Below, piece by piece: positions 60,115-64,000 of a stretch of DNA of 64,000 nt. The DNA comes from Sphingobacterium lactis (GTDB lineage: Bacteria; Bacteroidota; Bacteroidia; Sphingobacteriales; Sphingobacteriaceae): contig NZ_CP049246.1 in NCBI RefSeq assembly GCF_011046555.1, positions 1,054,001 to 1,118,000 of the forward strand, in the 5' to 3' direction. The position numbers and the translations under genes are program-made. The notes below the pieces were generated by a model. It saw only the letters and a program-made list of their open reading frames with translations, was not told the DNA's origin and did no database searches. The number at the start of each line of letters is the position of its first letter. The first letter of the stretch is position 1.

Positions 60115-61632
60115 ATGAAATTCAAAGCAATATTTAGCATATTAACCTGTTTGGTGCTCTTTTCGGGATGTTCGAAATTCCTGGAGGAGAAGCCAGCAAG
60201 CTTCGTGGGTTCAGATGGATTCTTCAAGACACCTGAGCAACTTCAGGCGTCCGTAAATGGTGTATATATCCCATTGACCAGCATTGTCAACCAGAACCTA
60301 ATGATTGCCGTGGAAGGGGTTACAGATTTGGCCTTCCTGAATTCATCCAGTGTGGATGCGAAGATGGAAATATCACCTGCAAACCCTGGAATGGGCGACG
60401 ACCTTTGGCGCAATGCCTACCGTGGTGTGCTGTATGCCAATGCATCCATTGCTGGTATTAAAGCCTCACCGGTTGAGGAAAGTTTGAAAGGACCTTACCT
60501 GGCGGAAGCAGCTACTTTACGCGCTTTCTATTATTACTACCTGACTTCAGTCTTCAATGGCGTGCCCTTTATCACGGTGAATGTGAATTCCGTGGAGGTA
60601 TTGGACCAAGTCAACCAATTTGGCCGTACCGATGCCAAGATCATTCGGGACTCCCTGATCATGGATCTGCAGCAGCATGTTGAGCATCTGCCACAGCAAC
60701 GCCCATCGGATGTCAAAGGCAATCGTGTATCTGCACCGCTGGCCTATATGTTGATCGCCAAGATGGCCATGTGGAATAAGGAGTATGCGGTAGCCAAGGA
60801 TGCCCTTTTGAAGATTAAAGAAATCTATGGCGATTTATCGCAATATCCATTGGAGGATACCTATTTCCGGAACAAGAACAAACCGGAATCCATATTCGAG
60901 GTGCAATATGCTTGGTCAACAACCGGAATCAAGAAAACTACCCAGGTTGCCTGTTTCTTTACACCAGCGAAAAAAGCAGGGACTTCTACCTATGATGGGA
61001 TTGAGATCTTGGAATTGGGCGCACAGGCCAACCCTTTCAACTCCATTACACCGTCGGACAATTTCATCGCTATGTACGATGTATATGATCCGAGGAGGGA
61101 AATTATTTTAGCCTATACCTACGACGGAAAAAACTTCAGCCGACCAATGGCCAATAATGGAACGGGTAAGCCCTGGATGGGGCCTAAGTTTTGGTGTCCG
61201 GGGATGCAGAACCTTTCCGACGGCAATAACCAAAAGGTTTTCCGCTATGCGGATGCATTGTTGATGTTGGCAGAAGTAGCCAATGAACTAGGGGATGCTG
61301 ACCTGGCCATGAGCAGCATCAATGCCGTGAAGAAGCGCGCGGAGGAACATGCTATCATCACCCGTGAGTTTCAGCTAAAGAGCTATCCCGGCAAGGCTGC
61401 CTTCTTTAAAGAGGTACAGGATGAACGTGGGCGTGAGCTGATGGGTGAATACCATAGAAAATTTGATTTGGTTCGCTGGGGAAACTATGCTGACCTAATT
61501 CAAAGTACCATTGCCGAGGAATTCGCAGATCTGAAAACCAATTTCAGACCTTACCACCGCTATTACCCAATCCCGGATATCGAGGTGGTGAAGTCCGAGG
61601 GTAGATTGTCCAATCCAGAATATAACCAATAA
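60115..61632 (+). CDS. SusD/RagB-family lipoprotein, partner of the STN receptor
   Basis: A 505-residue surface lipoprotein. The ATG at 60115 opens MKFKAIFSILTCLVLFSGCS with lipobox Cys19, 4 nt after the SusC stop, so translation is probably coupled; an open frame reaching back to 59962 is inside SusC. Features include KFLEEKPASFVGSDGFFKTP, AEAATLRAFYYYYLTSVFNG and the C-terminal block YADALLMLAEVANELGDADL, DERGRELMGEYHRKFDLVRW and YYPIPDIEV. It would bind the substrate of the adjacent receptor. Confidence 0.95.
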   Translation: MKFKAIFSILTCLVLFSGCSKFLEEKPASFVGSDGFFKTPEQLQASVNGVYIPLTSIVNQNLMIAVEGVTDLAFLNSSSVDAKMEISPANPGMGDDLWRNAYRGVLYANASIAGIKASPVEESLKGPYLAEAATLRAFYYYYLTSVFNGVPFITVNVNSVEVLDQVNQFGRTDAKIIRDSLIMDLQQHVEHLPQQRPSDVKGNRVSAPLAYMLIAKMAMWNKEYAVAKDALLKIKEIYGDLSQYPLEDTYFRNKNKPESIFEVQYAWSTTGIKKTTQVACFFTPAKKAGTSTYDGIEILELGAQANPFNSITPSDNFIAMYDVYDPRREIILAYTYDGKNFSRPMANNGTGKPWMGPKFWCPGMQNLSDGNNQKVFRYADALLMLAEVANELGDADLAMSSINAVKKRAEEHAIITREFQLKSYPGKAAFFKEVQDERGRELMGEYHRKFDLVRWGNYADLIQSTIAEEFADLKTNFRPYHRYYPIPDIEVVKSEGRLSNPEYNQ

Positions 61633-61641
61633 CAACCGACC

Positions 61642-62493
61642 ATGAAAAGATTAGTTTTTTACATATGCTTACTGCAATTTGCCATTGCTTTTCCTGCTAT
61701 GGCGCAGAAAGAAGTGAAGATTTTGTGCTACAACATTCTGGAAGGAATGACCAAGGATAGCACACCTGATAAGCAGGAATTTGTGAAATGGGTAAAGAAT
61801 CAAAAACCAACCATATTTGCGATCCAAGAAGCCAATAAATTCACTAAGGAGAGCTTGGCCAAGATGGCAAAAGGATGGGGACACCCGTATTCCGTGCTGC
61901 TTAAAGAACAGGGGTATCCAGTAGCTCTGACCTCAAAGTACCCTATTGAGGACGTGAAGATTGTCTTGGAGAATTTTCACCACGGATACATCCAAGCCAA
62001 AACGAATGGCATCAATTTTATCGTTCTGCATTTGTCACCACACCGATGGGATAAGCGACGCTGGGAAATGGCCACGATATTGGAGAGCTTAAAACTGCAA
62101 GGGATTGAGCAGAATAGCGTTCTGCTAGGTGACTTCAACGCCTTCAGCCCCTTGGATTCTACCAGCTACCGCGATGGAAAGGATGTAGCGCGTTTTCAGG
62201 AACTGCTCAAGAAATACCCTAAGAACAATTACCTGATCAACAATAAAGATATTGATTTCCAGACCATCCAATATGTGCTGGATGCCGATTACGTTGATGC
62301 ATTGAAGGCATTGGCAACAGCATCACCAGCTCAGGCGAAGACCATTCTTCCAAGCCCAAGACGCATTGACTTTATCTATATCTCCAATGATATGCTCGGA
62401 CGGTTGAAGGGGGGACAGTTTATCGTGGATGACTTTACCAAAGTCTACTCGGATCACAAACCATTATTTATCACATTAAAACCTAAGTCATGA
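61642..62493 (+). CDS. secreted endonuclease/exonuclease/phosphatase family protein
   Basis: A 283-residue exported enzyme of the EEP fold, which includes DNase I, sphingomyelinases and inositol phosphatases. Signal peptide 1-22 (LLQFAIAFPAMAQ). Metal-site motifs are intact: CYNILEG (Asn31), FAIQEANKF (Glu63), VLLGDFNAFSPLD (the GDFN signature), and the terminal YSDHKPLFIT (Asp-His). It follows SusD by 9 nt and overlaps the next gene by 4 nt (ATGA), so it belongs to the sigma-regulated unit and probably cleaves a phosphodiester in the imported substrate. Exact substrate unknown. Confidence 0.9.
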   Translation: MKRLVFYICLLQFAIAFPAMAQKEVKILCYNILEGMTKDSTPDKQEFVKWVKNQKPTIFAIQEANKFTKESLAKMAKGWGHPYSVLLKEQGYPVALTSKYPIEDVKIVLENFHHGYIQAKTNGINFIVLHLSPHRWDKRRWEMATILESLKLQGIEQNSVLLGDFNAFSPLDSTSYRDGKDVARFQELLKKYPKNNYLINNKDIDFQTIQYVLDADYVDALKALATASPAQAKTILPSPRRIDFIYISNDMLGRLKGGQFIVDDFTKVYSDHKPLFITLKPKS

Positions 62494-64000
62494 TCAAGGT
62501 AAATTCAAATCCTATATACCTCCTTTTCCTGACATTCTTGTCGACTGTATTGTTCTTCGGATGCCAGAAGGATGAGCTTCGCCAGTTCACGACCGACTTG
62601 GCCATTAACCAACGGATTGTGCAGCTCGCGGACTCTGCTGCTAGCACGAAGATCCAGATTTATGCAGAGGACAATTGGACCATTGAAACCCAAGCAAAGG
62701 ATTCTGTTTGGTTGACCGTTCCGGTGAATTCCGGTTCGGGCAAAAAATTGATCGATATTTCCGTGACCTCCAATGCAGGTAATTTACCGCGTGCGCAGAC
62801 CTTGTTTATCAAGAGCGGCAATATAACAGACTCGGTCTCGATTCAACAGAAGGGGTTAGTTCCTACCTTGGCGATCGTCGATGAAGAGCTAAAGGCCATC
62901 GCTGGAGGGGGTACCATGCGTACAGCCATCAATACCAATATTCCATTTGAATTGATGAAGGTAGAGAAAACAACCTTAGCCGGCGGTGATCTGGATTGGG
63001 TAACCGACCTGAACATTGAAGAAGGATACCTTTATTTGAAGGTGGCAGCTTCTACCCAGCCGTCCATCCGTCAAGGGAAGCTGATGTTCAGCTACCTGGA
63101 TGCATTGAATGTACTCGTGAAGGACAGCATCATGATTTCCCAACAAGTGAAGGGGGCTTATGAAAATGCCAAGCCTGTATCCTTCGATGAGGTTCGCATG
63201 AAGGGCGAGGGTGAAATCATGGAGGATATCTATATCGAAGGGATTATTATCAACGATAAAGGTGGAAATAATGTCGCATTGAATAGAAATGCAGCCGCCA
63301 ATAAACATACTATCGACCGTACACCGACAAGTGTTACGGCCTATATCCAATCGTTGGATGGGCGACAGGCCTTCAAGATTGAAACGGCAACGGCCGGTGA
63401 CAATATCTTCGATCGCAACCAGAAGGTTAAGCTCTGGTTAAAGGGCAGTAAACTGAACAAGCACAGTGCTCCTGAATTCATCACGATTTCCGGAGTGCAA
63501 TCGGTCCAGGTGATGGAACAGAATGCTTTGGCTACACAGTTGCAGCCAAGAGAACGCTTCATGTCCGAGCTGACCGATCGGGATCTGTTTACCTATGTGA
63601 AATTGAAAGATGTTGAAATTTCAGTGCCATCGGGCGCATATTCCAACATCAATGAAGGCTATGTGAATAGAGCCAGTGTATATCCGCTGAACCTGCGCGA
63701 TATCCGTGGGAACAGTTTGTATGCCCTATTTAATGTGGATGTGCCTTATCGCCGGGATGGCAGAAGAGTTCCACAGGGATCCGGAAATTTTGCGGGTATT
63801 CTCGTTTATGAAGAAATAGAACGTTACGGAACCCAAATTGGCCGATATGCCATTCGTCCGCAACATGAAACAGATATAACCCTGCAAGAGAATCGGGAAA
63901 GTGGGTTTTCCAAAGTCCACCTGGAATGGTCTCGTTTCAAGGATGAACATGAATCCAGCCCTACAGCAGCTCAGAACCCATTGACACCAGATATCGGAAC
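62490..64000 (+). CDS. BACON/DUF5689 domain lipoprotein, C-terminus cut by window edge
   Basis: The frame from the ATG at 62490 remains open to the last base, about 503 residues. It starts with a lipoprotein signal (TFLSTVLFFGCQKDE, Cys25). Residues about 35-115 have the BACON style of beta-sandwich (DNWTIETQAK, VWLTVPVNSGSGKKL, LPRAQTLFIKSGN). The central part (about 220-400) matches a DUF5689 plan (MKGEGEIMEDIYIEGIIIND, FTYVKLKDVEISVPSGAY). Such lipoproteins sit at the cell surface and often accompany secreted nucleases or phosphatases. It overlaps the phosphatase gene by 4 nt and continues beyond the window. Confidence 0.85.
   Translation, partial: MIKVNSNPIYLLFLTFLSTVLFFGCQKDELRQFTTDLAINQRIVQLADSAASTKIQIYAEDNWTIETQAKDSVWLTVPVNSGSGKKLIDISVTSNAGNLPRAQTLFIKSGNITDSVSIQQKGLVPTLAIVDEELKAIAGGGTMRTAINTNIPFELMKVEKTTLAGGDLDWVTDLNIEEGYLYLKVAASTQPSIRQGKLMFSYLDALNVLVKDSIMISQQVKGAYENAKPVSFDEVRMKGEGEIMEDIYIEGIIINDKGGNNVALNRNAAANKHTIDRTPTSVTAYIQSLDGRQAFKIETATAGDNIFDRNQKVKLWLKGSKLNKHSAPEFITISGVQSVQVMEQNALATQLQPRERFMSELTDRDLFTYVKLKDVEISVPSGAYSNINEGYVNRASVYPLNLRDIRGNSLYALFNVDVPYRRDGRRVPQGSGNFAGILVYEEIERYGTQIGRYAIRPQHETDITLQENRESGFSKVHLEWSRFKDEHESSPTAAQNPLTPDIG

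Noticed and set aside
1-64000. tRNA, rRNA, CRISPR array, intact insertion sequence
   Set aside because: Looked for T-loop words, cloverleaf stems, regularly spaced repeats and transposase motifs; none was convincing apart from the relaxase remnant.

Overview
The window is a Bacteroidota chromosome segment, most likely Sphingobacterium or a close Sphingobacteriaceae relative. Evidence is two SusC/SusD-type outer-membrane uptake pairs, an ECF sigma/FecR pair, GLPGLI and BACON/DUF5689 proteins, a long-form GAPDH, and repeated TAnnTTTG promoter boxes (the Bacteroidota -7 element). No tRNA, rRNA, CRISPR array or intact insertion sequence was found by eye. All calls come from reading the sequence; no database search was run.

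Layout. 1-7.5 kb: a truncated GH92 alpha-mannosidase, a secreted glycerophosphodiester phosphodiesterase, a GNAT acetyltransferase, a WG-repeat-like secreted protein, a HTH regulator, an unrecognised 339-residue protein and a glycolipid-binding-domain protein. 7.7-14.0 kb: a visibly AT-rich island with decayed edges. It carries a relaxase pseudogene, a coiled-coil membrane protein, an 858-residue AAA/STAND-like ATPase with winged-helix and TPR-like regions behind a 55-bp palindrome, an overlapping pair encoding 60- and 317-residue proteins, and a 188-residue orphan. This is the best candidate for an undescribed (possibly defence) system. 14-31.8 kb: housekeeping and envelope genes: hemW, GAPDH, a sulfatase, an M1 peptidase, a GLPGLI/WG protein with a membrane partner, an alpha/beta hydrolase, an M23 peptidase, mutY, ssb, pheS, a TetR regulator, rlmD and an OmpA lipoprotein.

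31.9-45 kb: a tight co-directional run miaB - sigma-54-type activator - lptE - TPR protein - secG, then groES-groEL, an MtfA-like peptidase, an aldo/keto reductase, a Crp/Fnr-type regulator followed by an azoreductase with a perfect 20-bp palindrome between them, and a 769-residue TPR protein. 45-48.7 kb: an acyltransferase-3 membrane protein, a 2OG-Fe(II) oxygenase next to a stand-alone Ada-type zinc domain, and a repeat-bearing intergenic region with one orphan ORF. 48.7-54.7 kb: an AraC regulator divergent from a SusC/SusD pair. 54.9-64 kb: a complete sigma/anti-sigma-controlled uptake locus (ECF sigma, FecR, SusC with an N-terminal STN domain, SusD, a secreted EEP-family phosphatase/nuclease and a BACON/DUF5689 lipoprotein that runs off the window).

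Many apparent first start codons are TTG/GTG or lie upstream of an obvious signal peptide or a -7 box; these starts were moved and the reason is given per gene. Several housekeeping genes have their -7 box only 4-8 nt before the ATG, which predicts leaderless or nearly leaderless transcripts.
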